A stretch of 64,000 nucleotides of DNA, taken from NCBI GenBank assembly GCA_947503885.1, contig CANNFD010000003.1, forward strand, positions 1-64,000, read 5' to 3'. Positions within the stretch are counted from its first letter, which is position 1. Each line of letters starts with the position of its first letter. The notes beneath the pieces were generated by a model. It worked only from the letters and a program-made list of their open reading frames with translations, searched no databases and was not told where the DNA came from. The position numbers and the translations under genes are program-made. This DNA is from an uncultured Olleya sp. GTDB taxonomy: Bacteria > Bacteroidota > Bacteroidia > Flavobacteriales > Flavobacteriaceae. Below, piece after piece: positions 1-8,934 of this stretch.

Positions 1-2
1 TT

Positions 3-1400
3 ACCTCTGCAAGAAATGCAAGCCGAAAAAACTACGGATGGAACGAAGAGCCATTTTTAGATATTTATGAGTTTACATTAGCCGAAGATGGTACTTATCA
101 AGGAGAAACACTTTTAGATGGTAAAATCAATACTAAATACCACGAAGGTATAGTAAGCTTTACACCAGACGGAAAAACAATGTATTTTTCAAGAGAAAGT
201 TTCTTTGAAAATATTTATGAAAAAGACAGCCTGTCTAACACTAAATACAGTGTTTTACATATGTTTAAAGCAAAAAAAGGAAGCAATGGTTTTTCAAACG
301 TAGAAGCTTTACCAATCAATAGTCAAAACTACTCGATAAAAAACCCAACAGTAAGCCCAGACGGAAGCACACTGTATTTTGCAAGTGATATGCCAGGAGG
401 GTTTGGAAAGTTTGACATCTATAAAGCAAGCATAGACAAAAATGGTAATGTAGGTACCCCAGTAAACATGGGACAAAAAGTAAATACAGAAGGCCAAGAA
501 ATGTTTCCATACATTAGTAGTAACAACACGCTTTACTTTTCATCAACAGGACATTTAGGTCTTGGAGGAATGGATGTATTTTACACAAAAGAAATTGATG
601 GTAAAATGGCACCAATACGTAATGTAGGTATCCCAATAAACAGTAATGGAGACGACTTTGCGTTTAGAATGAACGAAGAGACAGGAGATGGATTTGTATC
701 TTCAAACCGTGAAGGAGGAAAAGGAAGTGATGACATTTATGCTATTAAAAAGCTACAACCTTTATGTGATGTATTAATTACAGGAACGGTATTAGACCAA
801 AAAACAGGCAATCCAATAGCAGGAGCAGTAACTACTTTAGTAGATGCAAACGGAAACGTATTAGCATCAAAACCAGCTAATGCAGCAGGACAAGTAGAAT
901 ATATTGTAGAGTGTGAAACCCCTACAGAGTTACAAGTCACTATGGAGGGTTATGAAAGTAACAAAGTAACAGTAGCAGGAAGCAATGAAGAGGAAGTTGC
1001 AGTAACAGTTAATTTAACACCAATTGAAGAGATTGTAACACCAGAACAAGTGGTACTAAACCCAATTTACTTTGACTTTGATAAATCAAACATTACAGCA
1101 CGTGCTGCGTTTGAGTTAGACAACTTAGTACAAGTAATGAACAAGTATCCAGAAATGGTAATACAAGCAACGTCACACACAGATTTTAGAGGTTCTAAAC
1201 AATACAATCAAGGACTGTCAGAAAGACGTGCACAGACAACAATACAGTACATTATCTCAAAAGGGATTGATGCTAATAGGATTAGTGCTTCAGGACGTGG
1301 AGAAACAGAACCAGCAATAGACTGTAAGCCTTGTACAGACCAAGAACACGAACTTAATAGAAGAAGTCAATTTTTTATTACTAGTGGTGGACCAAAATAA
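3..1400 (+). CDS. OmpA-family outer-membrane protein with beta-propeller and carboxypeptidase-regulatory domain, 5' truncated (PorE-like architecture)
   Basis: The reading frame is open from base 3, so the true start lies upstream of the window; 465 residues are visible. In order there are PD40/TolB-type propeller blades ('FTPDGKTMYFS', 'VSPDGSTLYFAS', 'NNTLYFSS'), a CarboxypepD_reg-like domain beginning 'GTVLDQKTGNPIAGA', and a C-terminal OmpA peptidoglycan-binding domain ('IYFDFDKSNIT' to 'NRRSQFFI'). This order matches PorE, the peptidoglycan-linked T9SS component, which also has an N-terminal TPR domain that would lie outside this window. Flavobacteria carry several paralogues of this architecture, commonly beside PorP/SprF genes, so assignment to the T9SS machine itself is inference. 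It probably sits in the periplasm, tethered to the outer membrane. A strong terminator follows. Confidence 0.85.
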   Translation, partial: TSARNASRKNYGWNEEPFLDIYEFTLAEDGTYQGETLLDGKINTKYHEGIVSFTPDGKTMYFSRESFFENIYEKDSLSNTKYSVLHMFKAKKGSNGFSNVEALPINSQNYSIKNPTVSPDGSTLYFASDMPGGFGKFDIYKASIDKNGNVGTPVNMGQKVNTEGQEMFPYISSNNTLYFSSTGHLGLGGMDVFYTKEIDGKMAPIRNVGIPINSNGDDFAFRMNEETGDGFVSSNREGGKGSDDIYAIKKLQPLCDVLITGTVLDQKTGNPIAGAVTTLVDANGNVLASKPANAAGQVEYIVECETPTELQVTMEGYESNKVTVAGSNEEEVAVTVNLTPIEEIVTPEQVVLNPIYFDFDKSNITARAAFELDNLVQVMNKYPEMVIQATSHTDFRGSKQYNQGLSERRAQTTIQYIISKGIDANRISASGRGETEPAIDCKPCTDQEHELNRRSQFFITSGGPK

Positions 1401-1432
1401 TCAACAAGCTTAACAGCCAAACTATAAACCAT

Positions 1433-1466
1433 AAAAAAGCCTTACTATTTAGTAAGGCTTTTTGTT
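1433..1466. terminator. Bidirectional intrinsic terminator
   Basis: The perfect stem GCCTTACT / AGTAAGGC with loop ATTT is flanked by A-runs on the left and T-runs on the right, so it can stop both the OmpA gene and the convergent CYTH gene. Confidence 0.85.
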
Positions 1467-1468
1467 TT

Positions 1469-1936
1469 TTACCATTTTTTAAAAGGGTGTTTACTTAACT
1501 GTGAGTTGTAATATTTACTGTCACCAGTTATCTCTTCACCTAACCAATTAGGCTTTTCAAACGTTTCATTTTCAGAACTTAATTCAACTTCCGCAATTAC
1601 CAATCCTTCATTATCTTTATAAAAGATATCAACTTCAAAAATATGATTAGCAACATTAACTTCATATCTTGTTTTATCAATAACACCTTTTTTACAAAGC
1701 TTTAAAAGCTGCTCTGCTTCTTGTTTAGGGATTTCCTTTTCCCACTCAAATCTTGATAAACCATTTTTAGACGACATTCCTTTTATTGTCAAAAATCCTT
1801 GATTTCCTTTTAATCTAACTCTAACAGTTCGTTTTTTATTAGTACTTAAAAAACCTTGAGTTATTTTAGTTTCCTTGAAGGCTTCAGTTATAAAATCATT
1901 AGACTTTACTAAAAATTTACGTTCTATTTCTATCAT
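1469..1936 (-). CDS. CYTH domain protein (triphosphate tunnel enzyme)
   Basis: The 155-residue protein opens with the ExExK signature of the CYTH superfamily (E3, E5, K7 in 'MIEIERKFLVK') and is the usual length of a bare CYTH domain. Basic and acidic residues alternate along the predicted strands, as expected for a tunnel that binds triphosphate and divalent metal. Family members hydrolyse inorganic triphosphate or thiamine triphosphate, and a few are class IV adenylate cyclases. Nothing here separates these activities, although small stand-alone bacterial copies are most often tripolyphosphatases. It is a single gene, divergent from dinB and convergent with the OmpA gene. Confidence 0.85.
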   Translation of the reverse strand: MIEIERKFLVKSNDFITEAFKETKITQGFLSTNKKRTVRVRLKGNQGFLTIKGMSSKNGLSRFEWEKEIPKQEAEQLLKLCKKGVIDKTRYEVNVANHIFEVDIFYKDNEGLVIAEVELSSENETFEKPNWLGEEITGDSKYYNSQLSKHPFKKW

Positions 1937-2009
1937 AATTAAAAGAGTTCTCGATATAGTTTCATTTAAAAAAATGAAAACACCACAACTGACGTTAGTA
2001 TTAAAGTTA

Positions 2010-2017
2010 TAAATTTA
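2010..2017 (+). promoter_or_regulatory. Possible -7 box of dinB
   Basis: TAAATTTA differs from the Bacteroidota -7 consensus TAnnTTTG only at the last base. It ends four bases before the dinB ATG, so if real the message would be nearly leaderless. No clear -33 TTG is seen. AT-rich background makes this weak. Confidence 0.25.
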
Positions 2018-2021
2018 CAAG

Positions 2022-3125
2022 ATGCAAAACGATTTACCAATAAGAAAAATTATTCATGTAGATATGGACGCATTTTATGCATCTGTAGCACAAATGGATA
2101 ATCCAGAACTTATAGGTAAAGCAATAGCAGTTGGTGGTGGTGGAATACGTGGAGTGATAAGTGCTGCCAGCTATGAAGCTAGAAAATTTGGTGTAAAAAG
2201 CGCCATGTCAGGTAGGCTAGCTATTAAACTTTGTCCACATCTTATTTTTGTGAAAACAGATTTTGAACGTTATAAAGAAATCTCTAATAAAGTTCGCGCA
2301 ATTTTTTATGACTACACAGATCTAGTTGAGCCATTATCATTAGATGAAGCCTATTTAGACGTGACCGAAAATAAAAAAGGAAACCCAAGTGCGTCTATGA
2401 TTGCTGAAGAAATTAGAACTAGAATATTTAACGAGATCGGATTAACCGCTTCCGCAGGAATTAGTATTAATAAATTTGTTGCTAAAGTAGCAAGCGATTA
2501 CAATAAGCCAAATGGGCAAAAGGTGGTAAATCCTGAAGAAGTTTTAGACTTTTTAGAAGCATTAGATATTAGAAAATTTTACGGAATTGGTAAAGTAACA
2601 GCCGAAAAAATGTATCAAAAAGGCATTTTTACGGGTAAAGATTTAAAATCTAAGTCTGCTGAATTTTTAGAACAACATTTTGGAAAATCTGGTAAATCGT
2701 ATTATTACATTGTTAGAGGCATACATAATAGCGAAGTTAAACCGAACAGAATTAGAAAAAGCCTAGCTGCTGAGCGCACCTTTAATGAAAATTTATCTTC
2801 TGAAGTTTTTATGTTGGAAAAACTAAAACTCATAGCAGACGAAGTAGCCAAACGCTTATCTAAAAGTAAAGTGGCAGGAAAAACCGTGACATTAAAAATA
2901 AAATACAGTGATTTTACACTGCAGACAAGAAGTAAAACACTACCCTATTTTGTAGCTGATGCAAGTGTTATTTTAGACACCGCAAAAGATTTATTGTATC
3001 AAGAAAAAATGAATAATTCAGTACGCTTATTAGGGATTTCATTATCAAATTTAAACACCATCAAAAAAACTAAGACTATTGAAAAGGATAAGATTGTAAG
3101 TGTCCAATTAAAATTTGACTTTTAA
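2022..3125 (+). CDS. dinB: DNA polymerase IV (Y-family translesion polymerase)
   Basis: The 367-residue length is typical of DinB. The catalytic carboxylates are visible: D14 in 'IHVDMDAFYASV' and D108/E109 in 'SLDEAYLDV'; the F18-Y19 pair is the steric gate region that excludes ribonucleotides. 'SAGISINKFVAKVASDYNKP' is the palm motif, and a little-finger domain follows from about residue 240. It would extend primers past damaged template bases and is mutagenic under stress. No obvious clamp-binding peptide was identified at the C-terminus, although the terminal 'VQLKFDF' resembles a QxxL(x)F beta-clamp motif. No LexA-type operator was recognised upstream. The gene stands alone before a strong terminator. 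Confidence 0.95.
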   Translation: MQNDLPIRKIIHVDMDAFYASVAQMDNPELIGKAIAVGGGGIRGVISAASYEARKFGVKSAMSGRLAIKLCPHLIFVKTDFERYKEISNKVRAIFYDYTDLVEPLSLDEAYLDVTENKKGNPSASMIAEEIRTRIFNEIGLTASAGISINKFVAKVASDYNKPNGQKVVNPEEVLDFLEALDIRKFYGIGKVTAEKMYQKGIFTGKDLKSKSAEFLEQHFGKSGKSYYYIVRGIHNSEVKPNRIRKSLAAERTFNENLSSEVFMLEKLKLIADEVAKRLSKSKVAGKTVTLKIKYSDFTLQTRSKTLPYFVADASVILDTAKDLLYQEKMNNSVRLLGISLSNLNTIKKTKTIEKDKIVSVQLKFDF

Positions 3126-3131
3126 GCACAA

Positions 3132-3164
3132 AAAAACCAGCTACTTGATAGTAGCTGGTTTTAA
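3132..3164. terminator. Bidirectional intrinsic terminator between dinB and pyk
   Basis: The perfect stem AAAACCAGCTACT / AGTAGCTGGTTTT has a four-base loop and A/T runs on both sides, so it fits the convergent ends of dinB and pyk. Confidence 0.85.
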
Positions 3165-3176
3165 ACTATATATACT

Positions 3177-4604
3177 TTAAATTTGAGTCACCCTTAACGT
3201 ATTTACCATCCCTTTTTGCTGGATTGGCATCGCTGCAAGACTAATTAACATGTCTCCTTTTTCTAAAAATCCTTTTTTACGGGCAATAGCATTTACATCT
3301 TCAATAGTTTCGTCTGTGCTAACAAACTTATCATAGTAAAACGCAGTTACACCCCAAAGTAAATTTAACTGCGTTAAAATACGCATGTTAGAGGTAAAAA
3401 CTAGAATGTGTGATTTTGGTCGCCATGCCGAAATCTGAAAGGCTGTATACCCACTATTAGTTAATGTTGATATTGCTTTAGCATCTATATCATTAGCCAT
3501 ATGCGCAGCATGATAACAAATTGATTTTGTTATATATCTTTTAGTACGGATATGAGGTGGTGATTGTGGCACTTTGATAAGATCCGAGTTTTCAACACTT
3601 TTAATAATATTAGACATTTGTCTAATAACTTGAACTGGATATTGTCCTACACTTGTCTCTCCAGACAACATTACTGCATCTGCACCATCCATTACAGAGT
3701 TGGCAACATCGTTAACCTCTGCTCGTGTTGGTGTTAAACTAGTAATCATTGTTTCCATCATCTGTGTTGCAATAATTACAGGTATTCTAGCACGTTTTGC
3801 ACGTAACACTAATTGTTTTTGCACTAATGGTACTTCTTCCGCAGGGATTTCTACTCCTAAATCTCCACGCGCTACCATTAAACCATCACAAAAAGCAACA
3901 ATTTTGTCTATATTTTCTACTGCTTCAGGCTTTTCAATTTTAGCAATAATCGGAATTTTATGATCACTATGCTTTTTAATTAATTCTTGTAATAACATTA
4001 AATCTTCTGCATGACGTACAAATGACAATGCAATCCAGTCAACTCCTAATTTACATGCAAAAATAGCATCTTCAATATCCTTTTCTGTCAATGCAGGCTG
4101 TGATATATTAGTATTTGGAAGATTAACCCCTTTTTTAGATTTTAATGGTCCACCTTGGATAACTTTGGCTTTTACTTCAGATTTTTTATCTGTTGAAATG
4201 ACTTCGAAAATTAATTTTCCGTCATCTAAAAGAATACGTTCTCCTGGATTTGCATCCTGAGGAAAACGGTCATAGGTCATATAAACACGCTCTTTAGTAC
4301 CAACAAAACGTTTTCCTGTTGCAAATACAATTTCGTCTCCTGGATTAACTATAACCTCTCCCTTCATTACTCCGACACGTAACTTAGGGCCTTGTAAATC
4401 TCCTAAAATTGAAGCGTTATATCCAAATTCGTCATTTAATTCACGGATCATTTTAACACGTTCTTCAACGTCTTGATAATCTGCATGAGAAAAGTTGATT
4501 CTAAATACGTTAGCACCTTCGTCTAACATACCTTTTAACACCTCTTTACTTCTAGTTGCTGGTCCTAAAGTTGCAACAATCTTTGTTTTTTTTCTTAATG
4601 GCAT
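3177..4604 (-). CDS. pyk: Pyruvate kinase
   Basis: This is the final glycolytic step, converting phosphoenolpyruvate and ADP to pyruvate and ATP in the cytoplasm. The 475-residue protein has the family start 'KIVATLGPATRS', the active-site loop 'IIAKIEKPEAVENIDKI', the metal and substrate segment 'MVARGDLGVEIP', and 'DAVMLSGETSVGQYP'. The C-terminal allosteric-type domain is complete and ends 'NTLRVTQI'. Its ATG overlaps the stop of the upstream IPExxxVDY gene by one base (TAATG), which indicates translational coupling. The gene order rnc, IPExxxVDY, pyk is, from memory, a recurring flavobacterial arrangement. Confidence 0.96.
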   Translation of the reverse strand: MPLRKKTKIVATLGPATRSKEVLKGMLDEGANVFRINFSHADYQDVEERVKMIRELNDEFGYNASILGDLQGPKLRVGVMKGEVIVNPGDEIVFATGKRFVGTKERVYMTYDRFPQDANPGERILLDDGKLIFEVISTDKKSEVKAKVIQGGPLKSKKGVNLPNTNISQPALTEKDIEDAIFACKLGVDWIALSFVRHAEDLMLLQELIKKHSDHKIPIIAKIEKPEAVENIDKIVAFCDGLMVARGDLGVEIPAEEVPLVQKQLVLRAKRARIPVIIATQMMETMITSLTPTRAEVNDVANSVMDGADAVMLSGETSVGQYPVQVIRQMSNIIKSVENSDLIKVPQSPPHIRTKRYITKSICYHAAHMANDIDAKAISTLTNSGYTAFQISAWRPKSHILVFTSNMRILTQLNLLWGVTAFYYDKFVSTDETIEDVNAIARKKGFLEKGDMLISLAAMPIQQKGMVNTLRVTQI

Positions 4605-5089
4605 TAGTTGAATATTAAATTGTCTTTAGATTTTAAAGTATCTGCATCTATACTATATGCAGTAACTACTTGTGGAATCTCAAGAATATTATTTAAAATG
4701 ATTTTTTCTTTGTTATAAAATTCTGTTTCTATTTTTAGAAGAAAATTTACTTTTTTAAATTCCGGAAGCAGATAATAATTAGTCGCTCCAGAGGATTCTT
4801 CTCCAAATAAAGAATTTGATTGATGTTGTAAGTTGTTTTGTTCTACCTTACAAGTATTTGCTACTAGGTAGTACGTAATAAGTTGTTTTTCATCAAACCA
4901 CTCAAATAAGGCATGACTTGAATTTAAGCTAGGGTTTGTAACATCATCCGCCCTTCTTCTAAATTTGATGTCTAATTTTTGATTTATTAAAAAAGCTAAT
5001 CTATAGTCTTCTATTACGCAATGTATACCAATTAATACGTATTTCTCTTCATCTAAAAAATTGTCTAATGAGAGTTTTCGAACAGCCAT
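4604..5089 (-). CDS. IPExxxVDY-family protein of unknown function
   Basis: The 161-residue soluble protein has no signal peptide or membrane segment. It is recognised by position (between rnc and pyk) and by a diverged form of its naming motif: 'LPEFKKVNF' sits where I-P-E-x-x-x-V-D-Y is expected. The last bases overlap the pyk start by one base, so the two are translated together. The function of the family is not known to me; the constant link to pyruvate kinase and RNase III suggests a housekeeping role but proves nothing. The motif is less canonical than usual (D to N, Y to F). Confidence 0.75.
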   Translation of the reverse strand: MAVRKLSLDNFLDEEKYVLIGIHCVIEDYRLAFLINQKLDIKFRRRADDVTNPSLNSSHALFEWFDEKQLITYYLVANTCKVEQNNLQHQSNSLFGEESSGATNYYLLPEFKKVNFLLKIETEFYNKEKIILNNILEIPQVVTAYSIDADTLKSKDNLIFN

Positions 5090-5169
5090 TTTTAATTAAA
5101 AAATTAAATGTAAATATAGCATTTAAAGATATACTTTTATTCAATTTTAGGTAAACTTAACAACAAATA

Positions 5170-5185
5170 ATAACGAAAACGTTAT
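5170..5185 (-). terminator. Weak hairpin between the rnc and IPExxxVDY genes
   Basis: ATAACG and CGTTAT flank a four-base A loop in the 134-base spacer, with no convincing U-tract on either strand. It could be an attenuating hairpin or chance. Nothing else was recognised in this spacer. Confidence 0.2.
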
Positions 5186-5223
5186 AGTAAAACCAATAAA
5201 TAAGAATAGTCTTAAATTGTTAA

Positions 5224-5970
5224 TTAAATAAAACCAGCTTGAGATATTTGGTTTTGAAGTGCAAAAAAGGCTCGTTTAGACGCTTTTTCTTCTGCTTTCT
5301 TTTTAGAAGTTGCTCTAGCTTTTGCGATAACTTTTTTATCTATGGATAGTTTTACAGAAAAATGTTTAATATCATCATTACCGCTATCCTCATAAACATT
5401 GTAATCAAATATTTTTTTCTCTTTTTGACACCATTCAATCAATAAGCTTTTATAACTAATAACTTTACCTTCAAGTTTTTCTATATCAACGTAAGGGTTT
5501 ATTACTCGTTTTTGGATAAATTTATCACACTTTTTATAGCCCTGATCTAGATATATAGCACCAATTAAAGCTTCAAATAAATTACCATGTATATTATCCC
5601 CAAATTGCCCTTTAGGTATTTTACTTTCTACTAAATTAATCAATCCTAAATCCTTACCAAGTTCATTTAAATGCTCTCGGCTAACCACTTTAGATCTCAT
5701 TTTAGTTAAATAGCCTTCATCACCTCCAGGCACTTCCATGTATAAATGATGTGCTATTACAGCACTAAGCATAGCATCCCCAAGAAACTCTAAACGCTCG
5801 TAATTAATGATATGTCCTTTACTATTTTTAATGTTCATAGAACGATGCGTAAAGGCAGTTTGGTAATGTTTTAAGGTCTTAGGTTTAAATTTTAAAATTT
5901 TAGAAATAGCCATAAAAAATTCCCCATCATCTTTAGATTGGGAATTAAATATGTTACGAATGCTTTTCAT
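5224..5970 (-). CDS. rnc: Ribonuclease III
   Basis: It cleaves double-stranded RNA in rRNA processing and in sense-antisense turnover. The 248-residue protein has an N-terminal RNase III domain with signature 'ERLEFLGDAMLSAVIA' (E58, E61, D65) and 'LFEALIGAIYLDQG' (E133). A C-terminal double-stranded RNA-binding domain follows from about residue 175, ending with the basic 'ATSKKKAEEKASKRAF' helix. N130 occupies the place of the auxiliary D114 of the E. coli enzyme. The gene starts nine bases after the fabF stop, so fabF-rnc are probably co-transcribed. The association of acpP-fabF-rnc is widespread in bacteria. Confidence 0.95.
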   Translation of the reverse strand: MKSIRNIFNSQSKDDGEFFMAISKILKFKPKTLKHYQTAFTHRSMNIKNSKGHIINYERLEFLGDAMLSAVIAHHLYMEVPGGDEGYLTKMRSKVVSREHLNELGKDLGLINLVESKIPKGQFGDNIHGNLFEALIGAIYLDQGYKKCDKFIQKRVINPYVDIEKLEGKVISYKSLLIEWCQKEKKIFDYNVYEDSGNDDIKHFSVKLSIDKKVIAKARATSKKKAEEKASKRAFFALQNQISQAGFI

Positions 5971-5979
5971 TCAATAAAA

Positions 5980-7230
5980 CTAATCTAATTTTTTAAATAA
6001 CACACAAGCATTGTGACCTCCAAAACCAAAAGTATTGCTCATCGCAACTTTAATGTCTCTTTTTTGAGGTGCATTAAGTGTTAAGTTTAATTCAGAATCT
6101 ATGTTTTCGTCAACTGTAGTATGGTTGATTGTTGGTGGTACAATACCATGTTCCATTGCTAAAATTGCAGCAATAGACTCGATAGCACCAGCAGCACCTA
6201 ACAAGTGACCAGTCATAGACTTAGTAGAATTTATATTTATGTTTTTAGCATGATCACCAAAAACTTCTTTGATCGCTTTTAACTCGGCAACATCACCTAA
6301 AGGTGTAGATGTACCATGTGTGTTGATGTGATCGACATCTTCTGGTTTTAAACCAGCATTTTCTAAGCAATTTTGCATAACTGCTATTACACCAATCCCT
6401 TCTGGATGTGGTGCAGTCATATGATAAGCATCAGAAGACATTCCGCCTCCTAAAACCTCAGCATATATTTTTGCTCCTCTTGCTTTTGCGTGCTCATACT
6501 CTTCAAGTATAATTGCTCCAGCGCCTTCACCTAAAACAAATCCATCACGTGTAGCGTCAAAAGGTCTTGATGCTGTTTGTGGGCTTTCGTTTCTGGTTGA
6601 TAAAGCATGCATGGCATTAAACCCTCCCATTCCAGCAATAGTAACTGCTGCTTCACTTCCTCCTGTTACAATAACATCACAATGTCCTAAACGTATATAG
6701 TTTAAGGCATCAATCATTGCGTTTGCAGAAGATGCACATGCAGATACAGTTGTGTAATTAGGACCCATAAAACCATTTTTTATAGAAATGTTTCCTGGTG
6801 CAATGTCTGCAATCATCTTTGGGATGAAAAAAGGATTAAATCTAGGGGTACCATCACCTGCAGCAAAATTTAAAACTTCATTTTGAAAAGTTTCTAATCC
6901 ACCTATTCCAGCTCCCCAAATAACGCCAACTCTAAGTTTGTTAACGGTATCTAAATCTAGTTTAGAGTCCGCAATAGCCTCATCAGATGCGACCATTGCG
7001 TACTGCGTAAACCTGTCCATTTTTCGAGCTTCTTTTCTATCTAGAAAATCAGTCGCCACGAAATTTTTTAACTCGCAAGCAAAGTTAGTTTTGAACTTTT
7101 CGGTATCAAAATATGTGATAGGGGCAGCCCCACTTTTACCACTAATAAGACCAGTCCAATACTCGTCTTTAGTGTTTCCAATTGGTGTTAACGCTCCTAA
7201 CCCTGTAACTACTACTCGCTTAAGTTCCAT
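5980..7230 (-). CDS. fabF: Beta-ketoacyl-ACP synthase II
   Basis: This condensing enzyme extends acyl-ACP with malonyl-ACP in type II fatty acid synthesis. At 416 residues it is full length. The catalytic triad is intact: C165 ('VSACASSANAM'), H305 ('INTHGTSTP') and H342 ('MTGHLLGAAGA'). The Cys-His-His set fits FabF/FabB, not FabH. It follows acpP by 11 bases, so enzyme and carrier are made together; FabH and the carboxylase subunits lie about 50 kb away in this window. Confidence 0.97.
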   Translation of the reverse strand: MELKRVVVTGLGALTPIGNTKDEYWTGLISGKSGAAPITYFDTEKFKTNFACELKNFVATDFLDRKEARKMDRFTQYAMVASDEAIADSKLDLDTVNKLRVGVIWGAGIGGLETFQNEVLNFAAGDGTPRFNPFFIPKMIADIAPGNISIKNGFMGPNYTTVSACASSANAMIDALNYIRLGHCDVIVTGGSEAAVTIAGMGGFNAMHALSTRNESPQTASRPFDATRDGFVLGEGAGAIILEEYEHAKARGAKIYAEVLGGGMSSDAYHMTAPHPEGIGVIAVMQNCLENAGLKPEDVDHINTHGTSTPLGDVAELKAIKEVFGDHAKNININSTKSMTGHLLGAAGAIESIAAILAMEHGIVPPTINHTTVDENIDSELNLTLNAPQKRDIKVAMSNTFGFGGHNACVLFKKLD

Positions 7231-7241
7231 ATATATTGTGC

Positions 7242-7475
7242 TTATTTAGCAGCTTCAATATAAGATACAGCTTGACCTACTGTAGCAATGTTTTCTGCTT
7301 GGTCATCTGGAATCTGGATATCGAATTCTTTTTCAAATTCCATGATTAATTCTACAGTGTCTAATGAATCTGCTCCTAAGTCGTTTGTGAAGCTAGCTTC
7401 TGTTACAACTTCGTTTTCATCAACACCTAATTTGTCTACGATAATCGCTTTTACTCTTGATGCAATGTCTGACAT
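7242..7475 (-). CDS. acpP: Acyl carrier protein
   Basis: The 77-residue acidic protein has the phosphopantetheine site '[12 protein letters not shown]' with S37 as the attachment residue. Length and acidity are typical. It carries the growing acyl chain for FabF and, through acyl-ACP, supplies lipid A and phospholipid synthesis. It is the first gene of the acpP-fabF-rnc run. Confidence 0.97.
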   Translation of the reverse strand: MSDIASRVKAIIVDKLGVDENEVVTEASFTNDLGADSLDTVELIMEFEKEFDIQIPDDQAENIATVGQAVSYIEAAK

Positions 7476-7506
7476 AATTTTAATTTTTTTAGTTTTAATT
7501 AAGAGG

Positions 7507-7514
7507 CAAAAATA
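7507..7514 (-). promoter_or_regulatory. -7 promoter box for acpP-fabF-rnc
   Basis: On the minus strand the octamer reads TATTTTTG, a perfect TAnnTTTG match, 31 bases before the acpP ATG. No TTG was found at the expected -33 spacing. Confidence 0.45.
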
Positions 7515-7657
7515 AAAAACTTTATTTTAAAACACACGTTTACTTTAAAAATGTGTTACGAATTTAATTATTTAAATCGAAGAATTTCAATTTTAGCCCA
7601 TAATTGTTAATAATTATTGCTTTTTTTGTTTGAAGATTTTAACATTGAAACTAGAAA

Positions 7658-8224
7658 ATGAAACGTGTAGTAATTTTTGCGTCCGGTAGCGGAAGTAATG
7701 CTGAAAATTTAATAAAGTTTTTTCAAAATAGAGACAATGCGTCTGTTATTCAGGTATTAACTAACAATCCCCATGCCAAAGTGTTAGACCGTTGTAAAAA
7801 ACTGAAAGTAAGCGCATTATCTTTCAACAAAACAACATTCACTGAAACAGATGATGTGCTAAACATCCTTAAATCCAATCAACCTGACTTAATTGTTTTG
7901 GCTGGTTTTTTATGGAAATTTCCTGAAAACATACTAAAACATTTTCCTAATAAAGTAATAAATGTGCACCCTGCTTTATTGCCAAAATTTGGAGGAAAAG
8001 GCATGTATGGAATGAATGTTCATGAAGCTGTCGTAGCAAATAAAGAAACAGAAACCGGCATAACTATCCATTTTGTAAACCAAAATTATGATGAAGGCGC
8101 TATTATTTTTCAAGCAAAATGTAAGGTTTTGGCTTCAGATACAGCAAATGATGTCGCAGAAAAGATTAACAAGTTAGAAATGGAACATTTTCCAAAAGTG
8201 GTTGAAAAATTGTTAAATGAGTAA
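7658..8224 (+). CDS. purN: Phosphoribosylglycinamide formyltransferase (GAR transformylase)
   Basis: It transfers a formyl group from 10-formyltetrahydrofolate to GAR, the third step of purine synthesis. The 188-residue length fits PurN. The phosphate-binding N-terminus is 'IFASGSGSNAENLI'; the catalytic Asn-His-Asp set is N102 and H104 in 'INVHPALLPKF' and D145 in 'NYDEGAIIF'. It overlaps the RNase H gene by eight bases. A PurF-like enzyme, an earlier step, lies about 2 kb downstream, so the region is loosely purine-related. Confidence 0.93.
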   Translation: MKRVVIFASGSGSNAENLIKFFQNRDNASVIQVLTNNPHAKVLDRCKKLKVSALSFNKTTFTETDDVLNILKSNQPDLIVLAGFLWKFPENILKHFPNKVINVHPALLPKFGGKGMYGMNVHEAVVANKETETGITIHFVNQNYDEGAIIFQAKCKVLASDTANDVAEKINKLEMEHFPKVVEKLLNE

Positions 8225-8858
8225 AAAGAAGAAAAAATACTATACTGTTTGGAAAGGACACCATACAGGTGTTTTTGAAACGTGGAATGATTGTAAGGCT
8301 CAAATCAAAGATTATGAAGGTGCTCAATACAAATCATTTGCCACTTTTGATGCTGCAAAAAAAGCTTTAAAAGGTAACTACTTTGATTATATAGGTAAAA
8401 ACAAATCATTTTCTAGCGAGCTTTCTGCTGAGCAATTAAAAAAAATTGGCCAACCTAACTACCACTCCATATCTGTAGATGCTGCTTCTTCGGGCAACCC
8501 AGGTATTATGGAGTACAGAGGTGTAGACACCAAAACAAAAAAACAATTATTTAAGCAAGGACCTTTTGAGCAAGGCACAAACAATCTTGGCGAGTTTCTA
8601 GCATTAGTGCATGGTTTAAGTTTTTTAAAAAAACACAATAGCGATCGTATTATATATACAGACTCTAAAACCGCTATGAGTTGGGTCAGAAAAAAAACCT
8701 GCAATTCCAAGCTAGAGCGCAATGCCAAAAACAAACCTGTTTACGATTTAGTAGATCGCGCTGTTAATTGGCTTAAAGAAAACGACCACAAAACTACTAT
8801 TGTTAAATGGGAAACTAAAGCTTGGGGAGAAATTCCTGCAGATTTTGGGCGTAAATAA
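8217..8858 (+). CDS. Ribonuclease H with N-terminal viroplasmin (RNA-binding) domain
   Basis: The 213-residue protein has an N-terminal viroplasmin/RNase H1 hybrid-binding domain (about residues 7-51, 'YYTVWKGHHTGVFETWNDC') and a C-terminal RNase H fold. Catalytic residues can be assigned as D88 ('VDAASSGNPG'), E126 ('NLGEFLALV'), D149 ('IYTDSKTAM') and D209 ('ADFGRK'). It would degrade RNA in RNA-DNA hybrids such as R-loops and primers. The domain order is that of eukaryotic RNase H1 and is common in Bacteroidota. Translation is coupled to purN by an eight-base overlap. The substitution of the usual DGACSGNPG by DAASSGNPG is minor. Confidence 0.88.
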   Translation: MSKKKKKYYTVWKGHHTGVFETWNDCKAQIKDYEGAQYKSFATFDAAKKALKGNYFDYIGKNKSFSSELSAEQLKKIGQPNYHSISVDAASSGNPGIMEYRGVDTKTKKQLFKQGPFEQGTNNLGEFLALVHGLSFLKKHNSDRIIYTDSKTAMSWVRKKTCNSKLERNAKNKPVYDLVDRAVNWLKENDHKTTIVKWETKAWGEIPADFGRK

Positions 8859-8906
8859 TTAGCTTTACTTTAAATACGTTCCTCTTTTTTACAGAATATT
8901 TTTTCG

Positions 8907-8914
8907 TAAGTTTG
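8907..8914 (+). promoter_or_regulatory. -7 promoter box for the PfkB kinase gene
   Basis: TAAGTTTG is a perfect TAnnTTTG match ending 20 bases before the ATG at 8935. No -33 TTG was seen at the usual distance. Confidence 0.45.
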
Positions 8915-8934
8915 CACAAAATTTAAAGCTATTT

